A stretch of DNA of 64,000 bases from Rhabditoides inermis (Eukaryota; Nematoda; Chromadorea; Rhabditida; Rhabditidae), in contig CAWZYM010000419.1 of assembly GCA_963966185.1 (NCBI GenBank), positions 40,181 to 104,180 on the forward strand, in the 5' to 3' direction. The translations under genes and the position numbers were made by a program. The first letter of the stretch is position 1; each line of letters begins with the position of its first letter. Shown piece by piece: positions 10,043 to 20,452 of this stretch. The notes below the pieces were generated by a model. That model was not told where the DNA came from, made no database searches, and worked only from the letters and a program-made list of their open reading frames with translations.

Positions 10043-10114
10043 GCCCTGGAGCGGAATCGAACCAACGATCGTGAGATTGTCAGCCGAACGCGCTACCAGC
10101 TGAGCTAAGAGAGC
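10043..10114 (-). repeat. tRNA-Val(GAC)-like sequence, minus half of a divergent pair
   Basis: Reads as a 72-nt tRNA-like sequence with intact internal promoter boxes: A box TAGCTCAGCTGG and B box GGTTCGATTCC. The anticodon-loop position is GAC. The acceptor stem has mismatches and the anticodon stem (TTCGG against TCTCA) barely pairs, so this is a tRNA-derived repeat rather than a working tRNA. Copy at 21881-21952. Confidence 0.65.
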
Positions 10115-10241
10115 GCTGAGATTGCGAGCGGTTAATTCCGTGACCTCTCAAACCTTGCAGAGTGGTGTTGTGAGTGTAATGCGCATTTCGTCAATTCGTC
10201 TCTCCGCACCTGTCCACTATCCATTTCACCATGCTGGCATG

Positions 10242-10320
10242 GACGTTGTGGTGTAGTGGATAATGCGTCTGCCTCATGATCGTGCCTCTCGAGTTCGAAT
10301 CCGGCGCAGTTGTTCTCACA
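10242..10320 (+). repeat. tRNA-like sequence, plus half of a divergent pair
   Basis: Has an A box (TGGTGTAGTGG) and B box (GTTCGAATCC) with tRNA spacing, CAT in the anticodon-loop position and poor stems. It lies about 130 bp from the minus-strand tRNA-like sequence and points the opposite way. The next roughly 230 bp are conserved in all copies. Copy at 22080-22158. Confidence 0.65.
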
Positions 10321-10861
10321 TGTTTTGTCAACACATGCATTGTCATAGTTTTGCTATCACAATGAAACATGCGACATCCTCTATACCGACCGTATCCGAT
10401 ATTCAAACTACCGTACCCGGGTTTGTCATACCGGATATAGAGAAAACAGAGACGACTGCTATTCGAACGTGCTTCACTGTTCTATTTTTTTTCTTCACTG
10501 TTCTGGACGTGTGCACGTCACTAATTCATCGATAATCGATCGATGTCCCCCCAACAGGGAGAGAGAGAGAGAGAGAGAGAGAGAAGACTCCTGCACTCCT
10601 CTCCTCTTCCTTCCTCCCCCTCCTACCCCACTCCCTCCAAATTTTCCGCCAAAACATTTGGTATTGGTTTTACGACGGCGTTCAAAGTACCGTATACCTA
10701 ATACGGACCAAGCTGCAGTACGGAAATTAGGAATACTGTCCATACAGTATTCCTAAGTGAGCGCAGTACACTCGCGCGTGCAGCTAACAACTGGATGTGC
10801 GATAGATATTCAATCGATAATCGATCGATGCTCACACACACACACACACACACAGAGAGAT

Positions 10862-10896
<35 letters not shown>

Positions 10897-11133
10897 AAGA
10901 GAGAGAGAGAAGACTCTTACATTCCTCTTCTTCTTTTCTCTCTCTCTCTCTCTCTCCATCTCTCTATCATCTCTCCAACTTTTCCATTACTATTTTTCCA
11001 CAAACCAACTCAAACAATCCACTTCACTTCACTTCAACTTCACTTCACTTCAAACAACTTCAAACAACAAACAACAAACAACAAACAAACAAACACTTCA
11101 AACTTTAAACTATTTAACTGAACTAAAAACAAC
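10321..11133. repeat. Palindrome and microsatellite block
   Basis: It holds the conserved tRNA-like trailer, (GA)n at 10559-10584, a perfect 13-bp hairpin at 10727-10756 (TTAGGAATACTGT/ACAGTATTCCTAA, loop CCAT), ATCGAT palindromes, (CA)n then (GA)n at 10832-10912 and (CT)n at about 10936-10956. The open frames here are low complexity. The same block recurs at 22159-22971. Variants lie at 31040-31660, 37090-37670, 42400-43360, 46840-47786 and 61520-62413. Confidence 0.6.
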
Positions 11134-11773
11134 CAGGTACGAATACTTTATCCTCACAGAACACAATCAATCTTTTTTTTAAATCTTGTTGATGTAGCAG
11201 TCGTGATGGTCTTGAGATAGACCCGTGAGCGTGGTAGATTCGTCACGTGGTAGATTCCAGTCCATTGGAGACGACGCACATAAATGATTGGATTATTGAG
11301 GTTTAAGAAAGAGAGATTAGGGAATCAGACAGAGTGAAAACGCACCTCATAACGCCGTCATATGGTCCAGCCGGGCACTGAAAACGGATACTGGAACGCG
11401 TTATAGGCTGAAATGAGTAGAAGTGAACTACGGAATTTAGGATTACGGTACGTACTAATCGATAATTGATCAATGGAAAGGGGGAAAGGTGAGTGAATAT
11501 GCAACGATGCAGGGGAAAGAGAGAAAGAGGACGACCCTCGCCAAACGAGAGCCGTCTCCCAATCTCTCCCACCCCCGATATCGTTCAAATCTACAGTCGG
11601 TACGAAACTACTGTAATCTACAGTAACCCCAACCCACGCCTCCTTCCTGCTGCTCCCCGGATAGGATGGCGATGTCGGCGGCCACCAGACAGAGCAGTAG
11701 ATGCGAGTGAGAGTCTGGAACGGTGACGTCAATATCAATCGACAACATGTTGATTATTAATCGATAATCAACA
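11134..11773. repeat. Conserved ~640-bp block upstream of (GA)n, copy 1
   Basis: One of about nine copies, starting CAGGTACGAA and ending in or near an ATCGAT palindrome just before (GA)n. Several copies keep a 126-134-codon minus-strand frame, but the nucleotide sequence is equally conserved, so coding is not shown. It always sits 0.8-1.4 kb inside the element's 5' end, where a promoter or 5' UTR would be expected. Confidence 0.55.
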
Positions 11774-11798
11774 GAGAGGAAGAGAGAGCGAGAGAGAG

Positions 11799-11850
<52 letters not shown>
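11774..11850. repeat. (GA)n microsatellite
   Basis: Long GA run abutting the palindromic end of the conserved block. Comparable runs lie at 23612-23688, 25095-25184, 31375-31456, 32310-32390, 37417-37478, 38321-38388, 43083-43140, 44007-44059, 47515-47565, 48434-48503, 57789-57838 and 62160-62190. CT runs lie at 31483-31580, 36797-36844, 41991-42043, 42168-42226 and 46434-46489. Confidence 0.85.
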
Positions 11851-11854
<4 letters not shown>

Positions 11855-11924
11855 TCACCTCTCTGGTCTGCATTGCGACTCCTCCCCGGCGGCAGGTGCT
11901 AGTGGCCATCCAACGGCTGCGGCA

Positions 11925-12115
11925 GGTGCAGCAGGGGCAGCAGCACACGGCCCGGCTGCAGGGGCAGCAGCACACGGCCCGGCTGCAGGGGCAGCAGCAC
12001 ACGGCCCGGCTGCAGGGGCAGCAGCACACGGCCCGGCTGCAGGGACAGCAGCATCCGGCCCGGCTGCAGGGGCAGCAGCATCCGGCCCGGCTGCAGGGGC
12101 AGCAGCATCCTCCCG
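11925..12115. repeat. 27-bp minisatellite
   Basis: About seven tandem copies of a 27-bp unit (GGGGCAGCAGCACACGGCC then CGGCTGCA), with variants toward the right. Copy at 23763-23953. The open frames in all directions are a by-product of a repeat whose length is divisible by three. Confidence 0.8.
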
Positions 12116-12240
12116 GCCCGGCAGCAGGGGCAGCCTCCCGGTCCGGCAGCAGGGCAGCAGAATCCTCCCGGCCCGGCAGCAGGGGCAGCAGAACCCGGCC
12201 CGGCAGCTCCCTCCCGGCCCGGCAGCAGCAGCACCTGAAC

Positions 12241-12520
12241 GGATAATCATTGCGTACCTGGTAGACGACCTCTCTCCACCACCGCCGCCACATCGACTGA
12301 CCCTCACAGCCGTCGTCATTTCTTACGTCGACTCACGCCACGCCCACTTTGTCTGTCGCATACGGCCGCCCTGTCTGGCGCATACGCTGGCCGTCTGGCG
12401 CCAGCGTCTACGGCCGAACGGTGCACGCTAAGCGCGCTAATTTATGGAGATGAAAAATAATGAGATGGAAATGAGATTTGGGCGGAAAAAATCGCCCTCC
12501 TATTCTCAAGAAATCTATGA
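12241..12520 (-). repeat. Helitron 5'-terminal module
   Basis: On the minus strand it begins TCATAGATTTC, with a small stem GGGCG/CGCCC about 25 nt in. The CACGCCCAC and CGACTGACC motifs recur at the 5' end of nearly every element. Identical copy at 24079-24358. Confidence 0.65.
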
Positions 12521-13709
12521 CTAGCATTAACGCGATCAACGAACGAAAAAGCGAACGCTTCTGAGGGCGCGGCGCTTGTACTACGGTATGCTCGCGCTGC
12601 GCGCTTCGCTCGGGGAGCGGCGGGAGGGGTGCGTGCTCGCCGCTGCGCGGCTCGCTCAGCGTACTGTAGCTACAGTATGCCTGTAGCTACAGTACGCTGA
12701 GCGAGCCGCTGAGTTCGCACGCGCTACGGTACGCTACCGTATGCCGTACGCGCGCGGCGCGTCCCCGCCATCGCACTCGTCGCCGCGCGCGCACTTTTGC
12801 CTCTCGTAGTTGGTTTTTTTGCGGAAAATTTGCGATTCCCGACGCTTTCTCTCTACTACTTTTGCGTTATGCGGCATGAAAATGTGCGAGATGAGAGAAG
12901 AAACGACAAAGGAGAACCGAAGATCGACAAAGTTCCGGTCAAAGTTATTAAGAAGCAAATCACCAAGAGTCCACTAACATTCCACTTCATTCCACACATA
13001 CCGTAAAACATGAAATAGACACAACACGGATAATATGAAAATATTTATTGATCAAGCAAGAAAAACCGATGGAGGGTAAAAGAATCTATGATCATAGAAA
13101 ATAAATTCTGAATGTTAGTTATAATAGTAGATTTCCGCGTATTATATTGATCAGTAGTCTTTTAATTTTAATTTTTTTAATGAAGAAATGATAGTTATAC
13201 TACTTTTGTCAAGGGGTACATCCAGGGTACACACATCATGACATAAGTAGTATAACTATCGAAATTGTTTGCTTATCATAAGGCGGAACATCAACGGTTC
13301 GCACATCACGATGAATTGATTTTCTTTGACATTATGAAACTTGTGATTAAAAATATTGATGCTACTTATGTCAAGGGGTACATCCAGGGCACACACATCA
13401 TGACGTAAGCAACATAACCATCAAAATTCATAATTAATCATCAAGGGGAACATCCAGAATTCGCACATCATGATGAATAGTTTTTATTTGAACTTTATGG
13501 AAATAGTGATGCTACTTTTGTCAAGGGGTACATCCAGGGCACACACATCATGACAGAAGAAGCATAACTATTATCAATGTCAGGGGGTACATCCAGGGCA
13601 CACACATCAAGACATCGATTTAAACATAGATAACAATTGCAATGGTATTTAATGAATTTTAATCAAATTTTCGAGAGGTTTCGTTTTACTACAGTATTCG
13701 TCAAGGAGA
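12521..13709 (-). repeat. 3' non-coding part of autonomous copy 2
   Basis: Same order as 683-1871: CTAG end, hairpin (12649-12707), poly(A) module, then the palindromic array. Confidence 0.7.
13190..13614 (-). repeat. Array of six palindromic units, copy 2
   Basis: The same array in the second 11,838-bp unit, between the poly(A) signal and the stop codon of the copy 2 Rep-helicase gene. Confidence 0.7.
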
Positions 13710-16700
13710 TCATAGATTTACAATATCCTTGTACACAATATTTCTCACCAGCATCTGAGGTTCACCATTTGCATCAGGAACAAGAGGCCATTTAGTATAC
13801 ACTTGGAGACCTTTAGAGCTGCGAATGCGGGAAAACGCCACATAAAGTTGACCATGAGAAAAAGGTTTGTCGCGGAGAATAATTCCAACTTTATCGAATG
13901 TCTGACCTTGAGATTTATTTATCGTCATGGCATATGATAGGCGCACGGGAAATTGAATTCTTTCGTATGCTAAGTCACTTTTAATATCTTCATATTTTAA
14001 ACGAATTTTAGGAATCATGACCGGTTGATCAGAGCCATTTGTAAGATTTTTGCAAAGCAATATAGTGTCACTGATAGCGGTAATTATGAGTCTGGTTCCG
14101 TTACAGAGCCCTTCAGCAACATTCAAATTTCTCAGTAACATTACTATGCACCCAACTTTTAGTTTTAGTTTATGCGGAGGGAATCCAGAAGGTGTATCTT
14201 TCCAAATGTGTTCCATATTTGCTGCAAAACGAACACGACATCTTCCCGATGTTCCAGACAGATAATCGAGTGGAGCGTCCATTGAGACACACTCCACCGT
14301 ATCACCTGAGCACTTACTCAAAATGTATTCATTTATGTGAAGGGAATCTTGATTTTTCAAAACCAAAATAGCTCGTTTGGCTATTTCCACGCTATCAGCG
14401 AGTATTGTAGCATCATACATTTTATCAATTATGTCAGACTCACTCATAGCAATATTTTCAGAAGGTATTTTGAGACATCCATGTATTTTTTCGTGATTTC
14501 CATTACCCACAGATTCAAGGAATTTTACGAAATCTTTCTCATCCGCATTTACACGCATGTTTTGTGTGAGTTTGTAGTGTTTGAACAGTGACCAAAACTT
14601 ACTTTTATTGACGCATTCGTTAATGGATGTGATAGGGTCACGATGCTTCACTACGGGTAGCAATTGTTTCCAGTCACCACCAAGAATCATTACGGTTCCA
14701 CCGAACGGTTTTTTGTCCAGATCAACAGGAGCCACAAGTCTAAGAGCACCGTCAGCACAGTCCAAAGCATACCTATGCGACATAGTGCATTCATCCCAAA
14801 TTATTACTTCCGCTTCTGCAAGATTTCGACCAGCGTTGGTGTGAGATTTGATATGGCTTTTACTATCTTCATTGAGGTCAAGGGGAAGGTAAAATGCAGC
14901 ATGAACCGTTCGCCCGCCTTCCAACAACGTCGCAGCAATACCAGTTGATGCAACCACAACAACTTTTTTGCCAAGTTTTTGACATTCTTGAATTATTCTT
15001 TGATATACAAAAGTTTTTCCTGTGCCACCACTGCCTTGCAACGAAAAGCAGTAATTTGTACGTGCTTGCTTAGATTGACCAACAGTTTGCATCACATCGT
15101 TTACAAATGTTTGTTGTTCACGGTTTAGATTACCATTCGAACCATTTCCATGATGACTGACTGCACCGTCAGGATTAGATTGATCATTTGCGGGAGGAGG
15201 AATTCCATAATCTATCAGTTTAGAACCATGTTGTTCAAGAATCCATTGTACTCTTCTCTTTGCAGTTTCTATGTTTTGATCCACAGTTTTGGAAATATTT
15301 CGTGGAGCCATGTATTCTTTGTATTTGTCCCATAGCGCAAGCGCATTAGGGGGTTGGCAATGCATCAATATTGATGCGAATAAACTCCTTAATTGTTTAG
15401 GCATATTTTTATCTTTAGCCTCATCGAGGGTGCGATCCCAAATAGTATTGTCATTAATGAGACCTGCGCGTACAGCTGCTTCATGGTAAGAGTTGTATAC
15501 CACTGAGTTGACGGTCAATCCGTCTTTCCATGAAAACACTGGTCGAGAAAGGAGAATCAATCGGAAAGCGAAAAGTTCAGTTTGGCGAGGGCTCACTTCT
15601 CCCAAACGAGTGACTTTACGTATACGACGAACATGTGGTGTGAATACTCCATTTTTTTCATCGTAAAGGAAATTAATCGCAACATCTTCAAATTTCATCT
15701 TTTTCACGTTATCATCCTTGGTCGTACTCATAAGATCAAAATAGGCCTTGAGCATAGTATGTTTATTAGGTGATTTTGGTTGTTTTCCAAACGCATAATA
15801 AAGGTTCTCTGCACCCTGGAGATGTACGTGAAGAATTTTTACGACATGCGTGGAGTACACGAGTTTATATCCTCGGAGGCGCCATGCTGCCTCGACAGGC
15901 GACACATACCGTAAAGCAGTGTGGATTTGAGCCTCGTCAAAGTTTACGTTACCCTTTTCGTCCATGTATTTTTTCAGTTCTTCCATGTTTCCCGAATTCA
16001 CAACTCCAATAAGTGTATCCACCCCTTTTGTGATATATTTTGATATGTACTTGATCGTTTTGCTACTCGCCACATACTCAACATTGATGTGACATTGGAG
16101 TGCCAGAAGAAGAAATGGGTTGTATGGTACTACATCACGATTAGTGATGTGTACTTGTTTCTTATTATCAAAGTACTCTTGTCGGATATTTGCGGGACGA
16201 GGATAAAGCGGTCTGCCGCAAGGCAACAATCCATAATCGTCTCGATAAGGTTGAGGGAAGTTCTTTTTACAATATGCAGGGTTTTTCTGCCGGCATTGAT
16301 AATGAGGTTTATTAGAACAAGGTTTATGAATCATAAGTTTAATAACGAGTTCCCGTAACTTAAGTTTGTCGGCATAATCGGGATCAGAATCTTTTGTTTT
16401 TTCATCAGGCAGTTCAGGAATTTCAGCTTTTATGTATTCACATATTTCTTTCTCTGTCAATTGTCTGGTCAAAGTGACAAGCAAATGACAATGAACCATT
16501 CCTCGTTTTTGAAATTCAATTCTATACCACATAGCGGCAACTTCGCCAAAGATTTTTTTAACTCGAATCAAGTCCACAACCTGTTTGAATTTTTCGTGAC
16601 ACACTCTCGCGACAATGTCTGGATCGTTATCTGCATTTGCTCCGATAAGGTTTTCTTGAATTTCAGGCCAGTTTTCATTACCAGTAATTGTGATAAAGAA

Positions 16701-19700
16701 CGTGGGTTTACCGCAATGCGCGACTATAGCCATGCCGTTATGATACTGTTCTTGACACCAACGATAACTTCCCACGTATGTACGCGGTAAGTACACGAAA
16801 GAACCCAATTTTATCTTATAGAAATCAAGTCTGCGCTGAATAGCTTCCATGTATTCATTTCTATTGATTTTGCATAACTCAATTTGTGTTTTAGTTATGC
16901 CATGCAAACGAGCAGCTTCAATCCGAGTGTAGTTGAATAAATTGAATAGAGGTGTTAACCTACCCATACCAAGTAACCAATGATTTGTTAAATTTTCGTC
17001 GGTGCGACGAGTGCAATATATGAAATGCTCTCGTTGAGATACGAACTGACGCTTTTTAGAACGAGATTTGTTTTCAGTTCCTTCCGTTTCCAGATTCATA
17101 TCGTCATCATCACTCACATCTGGCTCTGCCTGATCACGAGATGTTTCAAGGGAAACTTTGTCTCTCATCGAAATGTAGGGAACACCGGTTTGATAGAATT
17201 GATTGCCGTCAGGAAATAGTAATGGAAAGGTGAGAGGCGTAGCGTTTCTATCGAAGAACGGCATTTCAGAAAATTGTCCACGATGTTTATCATATACGAT
17301 GGTGCCATGTTGAATTTCTTCGGCGGTTGGAGGTCTTTCCGTACTCGCATAAAGCAAAGCAACGTTATTTGTTGTTGGGAGATTGAGTGTTCCTTCATGT
17401 GCGTTTCCAATAAGATACTGATCTCTTTCTTTGCGGTATTGCAAGAAACACATTTGTATATATGTCTGTTCATCTTGACCTGTTTGCAAACGCAATTGTT
17501 CTTTCCGACGCTCTGCTTGAAGCATCAAATCGTACATTTGCAAATATGCACGTGTATATGGGTTGTGTTCCTTCATGCACTGTATCAATCCAGCCAAAAT
17601 ATCGTGATCTAAGTCTTTTTCCGCCACATCGAAATGTGTTTTTTCAGGAATATAGTAATGTTGCGCAAAAGCAGCACATTCTCTTCCCGATGGTACCAAA
17701 TGACAAATTCCAGCTCTCATGTTGCCTTGAAGAACGGTTATGGGTTCACCTCGAGGTAAGTTTTGAACCGTGTTAAATGATAGAGAGGCCATAGACAGTA
17801 GTTGATTGTATCGGTGCAACATTCTGTAGCACTGTGTCATGGGTTGACGTTGTTCAAGAGTAGGGTTGACCGCGTCGTATAATTTTACAAATTCAGGACG
17901 TGTTGAACGTTTAAAGGGTGAATCTTCAATGTGAACTTCCCCATTTTTGCAACACGCACCGTGACTTTCAGTTGCGAAATTATTACTTTTACAAAATTCA
18001 TGTTTGCAAGGAATCATGGGTCCGAGATGTTGATAGTCAGGAAAATCGTGATACTTACTTGCTGCGTTGAAAAAGTTGTAAGTTTTTCGTTGGTATTTTC
18101 CTGTTTTTCGGCTGACATCAGCTTGACGTCGATCGACAATTCTACGTCTTTTAATAATTTCATCATTTTGTGTGAGTTGTGTTGAAATTTTTGATGCATC
18201 CATTTGCAGCTGATTATGTTTTTTGTTTGCATTTTGATGAATTTGAGAAGGAAAACCAGTTTGTATAGATGCAGTTTGATAAGAATCTTTGGCAATGAGA
18301 TTATACATTGCATTCATAGTGTTTTGATTGATAGAATTAGATTCAGATTTCTGAGTATCATCCGTGTTTAGAATGGGTGTAATTGTACCAGTGGTTTGCA
18401 ATTGTTTTAATGCTTTATTGACTGATGATTTTGTGTTAACTGATTGTTGATTTTGGTTTTGTGCCATAGCAATGATCTTAGCAATTTTATCCTCATCTAC
18501 AGTTTCTTTTGTTTGCTGTTGACGACGTTTTTTCGCCTTGTCAGAGCCAGACCTACACTGTCTTTTTTTGGTTGGTGTGTTGACGGTGACATTGTCATCG
18601 AATCGTGCAGTGATTCCAGACATGACACCATCTTCAGAGTTCAACAAAGACATATTCGAGTTTGAAGGAGCCGTGTGAACCGGAGTTGAGTCTATCATTG
18701 ATACGTTCGAATTGGAAGTAGCCGCGCTCATAGGCTGTGGCATAGGTTCATTGTGGGAAGAGGTAGACTCGGTCGAGGATGACAGAGCTGCTCGTTTACG
18801 ATAAGCTATTAGGTTTTTCTTTTGAGGTGATATGGGCTTCTGATTCTTTACGCGTATCATTGGTATGGCCGGAGGAGGCATGGAAGTAGGAAGCACAGCT
18901 GGTGCTTGATTCGGAGAAACCATCCTCGCAGACGCAGGATGAGTTATCGTATGCCTGGACATGGGCGATTGAAACGGCGGAACCTTGATAGGAGCCGTGA
19001 TAGGAGGCACACTAGGAAGTGCAGGAAACTGCGGCATTCCAATATGTGCAAAAGGAACGAGAGGAGCGGGATTGGGGACAAATGTAGCAACACTGCTGTA
19101 TGATGGCCCGTTATGCGTCATCATTTGTGGCTGAGGCAGAAGAAAAGGCTGGTGAATGATGCGGCGCCTCGTGTCAAGCTCATTCTGCACATGAGCACGA
19201 TATGCGGCCACCAAAGCAGGGGTGTGCATTGTGTTGCAGATACCGCGATTGTTTAATAGATTGTCGATGTTTCGAAGAACAAAGAATCCACAAGACTTAT
19301 AGTCACGTTGCTGATCGCTGCGGAGACTATCGCTGACCTGTGCGGGTACGGATTGACCAGGAATGAGATAAGGAATGAGGAATGTGCGCAGATGGTGGAG
19401 GACAGGGTCTGTGTTAGAAATACGAATGCCGCTGAACATGCTGTCCACGTAGAACAGCGTGTTGTTGCGAACATTGTAAATGAACATGTAAAAGTGCCCA
19501 TCTACACTGAGAGCCGCATTGTAGCGGTGACCAGGAAAGGTGAGAATGGGAAAGATCAGAAAGTTAGGAAAGGGGCTTGTCTCATTGAATTTAGCAAGAA
19601 ACATGTTCATGTCATTCAACTGGAAACGACTGCGAAAGGCAGTAGGATGACACAGATCAATTTGATCGTATTGCTGCCAATAGTCTACGCTCACAACCCA

Positions 19701-19808
19701 CACGTCACGAGTTATTGCATTGGAAACAATTGACTGACAGATAATGTTGAAATCCTCATTATCCAAGGAAGTTCCGGTATCGGTGTAATTGACAATAGGT
19801 CGGAACAT
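13710..19808 (-). CDS. Helitron Rep-helicase with Ulp1-like protease domain, copy 2
   Basis: A 2032-aa protein identical to that encoded at 1872-7970, in the second 11,838-bp unit. All motifs are preserved: protease H105, D122, Q167 and C173; Rep FFITITGN, HCH and YISKY; helicase Walker A GSGGTGKT and the C-terminal SF1 motifs. No stop, frameshift or substitution separates the copies, so they are either very young or an assembly repeat. The gene lies downstream of copy 2 of the accessory gene in the same transcriptional direction and is followed by the same hairpin array and poly(A) module. Confidence 0.93.
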   Translation of the reverse strand: MFRPIVNYTDTGTSLDNEDFNIICQSIVSNAITRDVWVVSVDYWQQYDQIDLCHPTAFRSRFQLNDMNMFLAKFNETSPFPNFLIFPILTFPGHRYNAALSVDGHFYMFIYNVRNNTLFYVDSMFSGIRISNTDPVLHHLRTFLIPYLIPGQSVPAQVSDSLRSDQQRDYKSCGFFVLRNIDNLLNNRGICNTMHTPALVAAYRAHVQNELDTRRRIIHQPFLLPQPQMMTHNGPSYSSVATFVPNPAPLVPFAHIGMPQFPALPSVPPITAPIKVPPFQSPMSRHTITHPASARMVSPNQAPAVLPTSMPPPAIPMIRVKNQKPISPQKKNLIAYRKRAALSSSTESTSSHNEPMPQPMSAATSNSNVSMIDSTPVHTAPSNSNMSLLNSEDGVMSGITARFDDNVTVNTPTKKRQCRSGSDKAKKRRQQQTKETVDEDKIAKIIAMAQNQNQQSVNTKSSVNKALKQLQTTGTITPILNTDDTQKSESNSINQNTMNAMYNLIAKDSYQTASIQTGFPSQIHQNANKKHNQLQMDASKISTQLTQNDEIIKRRRIVDRRQADVSRKTGKYQRKTYNFFNAASKYHDFPDYQHLGPMIPCKHEFCKSNNFATESHGACCKNGEVHIEDSPFKRSTRPEFVKLYDAVNPTLEQRQPMTQCYRMLHRYNQLLSMASLSFNTVQNLPRGEPITVLQGNMRAGICHLVPSGRECAAFAQHYYIPEKTHFDVAEKDLDHDILAGLIQCMKEHNPYTRAYLQMYDLMLQAERRKEQLRLQTGQDEQTYIQMCFLQYRKERDQYLIGNAHEGTLNLPTTNNVALLYASTERPPTAEEIQHGTIVYDKHRGQFSEMPFFDRNATPLTFPLLFPDGNQFYQTGVPYISMRDKVSLETSRDQAEPDVSDDDDMNLETEGTENKSRSKKRQFVSQREHFIYCTRRTDENLTNHWLLGMGRLTPLFNLFNYTRIEAARLHGITKTQIELCKINRNEYMEAIQRRLDFYKIKLGSFVYLPRTYVGSYRWCQEQYHNGMAIVAHCGKPTFFITITGNENWPEIQENLIGANADNDPDIVARVCHEKFKQVVDLIRVKKIFGEVAAMWYRIEFQKRGMVHCHLLVTLTRQLTEKEICEYIKAEIPELPDEKTKDSDPDYADKLKLRELVIKLMIHKPCSNKPHYQCRQKNPAYCKKNFPQPYRDDYGLLPCGRPLYPRPANIRQEYFDNKKQVHITNRDVVPYNPFLLLALQCHINVEYVASSKTIKYISKYITKGVDTLIGVVNSGNMEELKKYMDEKGNVNFDEAQIHTALRYVSPVEAAWRLRGYKLVYSTHVVKILHVHLQGAENLYYAFGKQPKSPNKHTMLKAYFDLMSTTKDDNVKKMKFEDVAINFLYDEKNGVFTPHVRRIRKVTRLGEVSPRQTELFAFRLILLSRPVFSWKDGLTVNSVVYNSYHEAAVRAGLINDNTIWDRTLDEAKDKNMPKQLRSLFASILMHCQPPNALALWDKYKEYMAPRNISKTVDQNIETAKRRVQWILEQHGSKLIDYGIPPPANDQSNPDGAVSHHGNGSNGNLNREQQTFVNDVMQTVGQSKQARTNYCFSLQGSGGTGKTFVYQRIIQECQKLGKKVVVVASTGIAATLLEGGRTVHAAFYLPLDLNEDSKSHIKSHTNAGRNLAEAEVIIWDECTMSHRYALDCADGALRLVAPVDLDKKPFGGTVMILGGDWKQLLPVVKHRDPITSINECVNKSKFWSLFKHYKLTQNMRVNADEKDFVKFLESVGNGNHEKIHGCLKIPSENIAMSESDIIDKMYDATILADSVEIAKRAILVLKNQDSLHINEYILSKCSGDTVECVSMDAPLDYLSGTSGRCRVRFAANMEHIWKDTPSGFPPHKLKLKVGCIVMLLRNLNVAEGLCNGTRLIITAISDTILLCKNLTNGSDQPVMIPKIRLKYEDIKSDLAYERIQFPVRLSYAMTINKSQGQTFDKVGIILRDKPFSHGQLYVAFSRIRSSKGLQVYTKWPLVPDANGEPQMLVRNIVYKDIVNL

Positions 19809-20452
19809 CTACATGTTAACTTGAGGTACAATACTGAAAGAAAGCGCACCTCACAAGAAAGCTGATGACCAGAAGACGAGTCGACTGGTCGGAAGGTAGA
19901 ACAGAGAAAGAATGATGATGCTGTCATTTTTCGAGTCGAGACGACATCTAATTTGTACACACTTAGAATAACCCGCCCACTTCCATGCACAACTCAACTG
20001 ACGGAAAACGGTTCTTTACTACCACGTCTCCACTTTATTCCACACATTCCGTAAAACATGAAATAGATACAACATGGATAATATGAAAAGATTTATTGAT
20101 CAAGCAAACCACAACCACAAAACAAGCAAACCAGAACCACAAAACAATCACCAGGATCATTATACATAAATGCACATTTTATAATGAAAACTCAATTGTA
20201 TTAAATATTAATTGCATTATAATTGTCATAAGATGAATTCAATGGAACACATTTAATCTGAAAAAAGTTATATATCAAATAATCTATGACATTTAAGATG
20301 ATCACCTTGAGGGATATGCGAAGGAGTGAAAGACAATGCCAAGTTATCGTATTTGGAATGTTTTCTGAATGAAAATGTTAGGGTTTATATTATAAAATAG
20401 TACCTTAATATACTCATTGTGAAGTTGATGTTGTGATATCATGCATTCTTGA

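Larger units (their letters stand above)
683..12520 (-). mobile_element. Autonomous Helitron, copy 1 (11,838 bp)
   Basis: A complete minus-strand Helitron with 5' TC at 12519-12520 and 3' CTAG at 683-686, as expected for this superfamily. From its 5' end it carries a GC-rich minisatellite, (GA)n, a conserved block of unknown role, palindromes, a divergent tRNA-like pair, a spliced accessory gene (8615-9602), the Rep-helicase gene (1872-7970), a hairpin array in the 3' UTR, a poly(A) module and a strong hairpin near the 3' end. Both ends abut neighbouring Helitrons directly. There are no host A/T target bases at the junctions, so it sits in an array rather than at an ordinary insertion site. 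Confidence 0.85.

Noticed and set aside
10043..10114. Functional tRNA-Val gene
   Set aside because: The anticodon stem and acceptor stem do not pair well, and the sequence recurs as part of a larger repeat. I call it tRNA-derived.
10757..11182. Open frames with Arg-Glu or Ser-Leu runs
   Set aside because: These are translations of (GA)n and (CT)n microsatellites and vary with repeat length between copies.
11358..11738. Conserved 126-134-codon minus-strand frame in the ~640-bp block
   Set aside because: It is open in several copies but disrupted or extended differently in others. Nucleotide conservation does not favour codon positions by eye, and there is no known domain.
11757..12319. Long open frames on both strands in GC-rich repeats (also near 38292-39311, 48145-49207 and 63081-63524)
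   Set aside because: They follow from minisatellite units divisible by three or stop-poor GC-rich sequence. They overlap on both strands and have collagen-like or Cys-rich low-complexity translations.
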